The translations under genes and the position numbers were made by a program. This document shows positions 5,282 to 5,421 of a stretch of 5,421 nt of DNA, piece by piece (position 1 is the first letter of the stretch; each line of letters begins with the position of its first letter). This stretch comes from JBDTMC01 sp039934475 (GTDB lineage: Bacteria; Acidobacteriota; Terriglobia; Bryobacterales; Bryobacteraceae). The DNA lies in the NCBI GenBank assembly GCA_039934475.1, contig JBDTMC010000518.1, positions 1 to 5,421 on the forward strand, read 5' to 3'. A model generated the notes under the pieces. It had not been told where the DNA came from, did no database searches, and saw nothing but the letters and a program-made list of their open reading frames with translations.

Positions 5282-5421
5282 ATGCGCAACGAGTTTACGG
5301 CAATCGTCGAGCGGGATGACCCTTGGTATGTTGCGTACTGCGCGGAAGTCCCGGGAGCCAACGGGCAAGGCAAGACGCGCGAGGATTGCCTCGCGAACTT
5401 GCGTGAGGCAATCGCGCTCAT
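5282..5421 (+). CDS. HicB-family antitoxin-like protein (3' partial)
   Basis: Forty-six codons are visible before the window ends. The sequence opens EFTAIVERDDPWYVAYCAEVPGANGQG (residues 4-30 with ordinary spacing), followed by KTREDCLANLREAIAL. This is the classic HicB N-terminal partial RNase-H fold: a strand, a W-Y-V-A-Y-C strand, a P-G-A-x-G-Q-G turn and a helix of the T-xEE-xxxNL-EAI type. HicB proteins neutralise the mRNA interferase HicA and often repress their own operon through a C-terminal DNA-binding domain, which would be outside the window. The start is fixed by an in-frame TAA at 5270-5272, with ATG 5282 the first start after it. No ribosome binding site is visible. TAAACT (5270-5275), a 4/6 match to a -10 box, lies six bases before the ATG. 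The 76 bases upstream hold no HicA, so a toxin, if present, must be downstream. It may also be a solitary HicB-like protein. Confidence 0.85.
   Translation, partial: MRNEFTAIVERDDPWYVAYCAEVPGANGQGKTREDCLANLREAIAL

Noticed and set aside
5208..5421. Open + strand frame starting at ATG two bases after the carbamoyltransferase stop
   Set aside because: It stays open to the window edge but encodes an Arg/Ser-rich, low-complexity product out of frame with the clear HicB reading. It is a shadow frame.

Overview
The window looks like a stretch of a moderately GC-rich bacterial chromosome, most probably an acidobacterium of the Bryobacterales/Solibacter type. That placement is an inference from gene content and protein style recalled from memory, not from a search. 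All recognisable genes lie on the + strand and are densely packed. There are no tRNA or rRNA genes, no insertion sequences and no CRISPR array that I can see.

Layout. 1-258 is the 3' end of a D-3-phosphoglycerate dehydrogenase gene (serA, ACT domain), closed by a clear intrinsic terminator at 270-303. A 200-bp intergenic region follows, then a small RRM-type RNA-binding protein (459-872). A 186-bp gap carries a convincing extended -10 promoter inside an inverted repeat, and leads to a membrane-anchored PIN/TRAM protein of the YacL family (1059-2144). A 63-bp gap then holds a perfect 8-bp hairpin whose loop contains a consensus TATAAT box, abutting the start codon of glutamyl-tRNA synthetase (gltX, 2208-3626). 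Seven bases after gltX begins a 523-residue NodU/TobZ-type carbamoyltransferase (3634-5205). The window ends inside a HicB-family antitoxin-like gene (5282-5421).

How the genes relate. serA and the RNA-binding gene are probably separate units. The yacL homologue and gltX are neighbours as in Firmicutes, where yacL precedes ispD, ispF and gltX, but the isp genes are absent between them here. gltX and the carbamoyltransferase are probably co-transcribed, although no functional link is known. RNA-related functions cluster here: an RRM protein, a PIN/TRAM protein and GluRS.

The points most worth a second look are: the gltX start, where a -10 box, a hairpin and a possible leaderless AUG coincide; the similar arrangement of an inverted repeat around the yacL -10 box; and the carbamoyltransferase, whose Kae1-like half differs from the canonical family at several active-site motifs (NET for HDS, DRKGD for DGxGE, QWLS for MGLA, GNAG for GDAG) while keeping the H-x3-H metal motif and the C-terminal domain signature.
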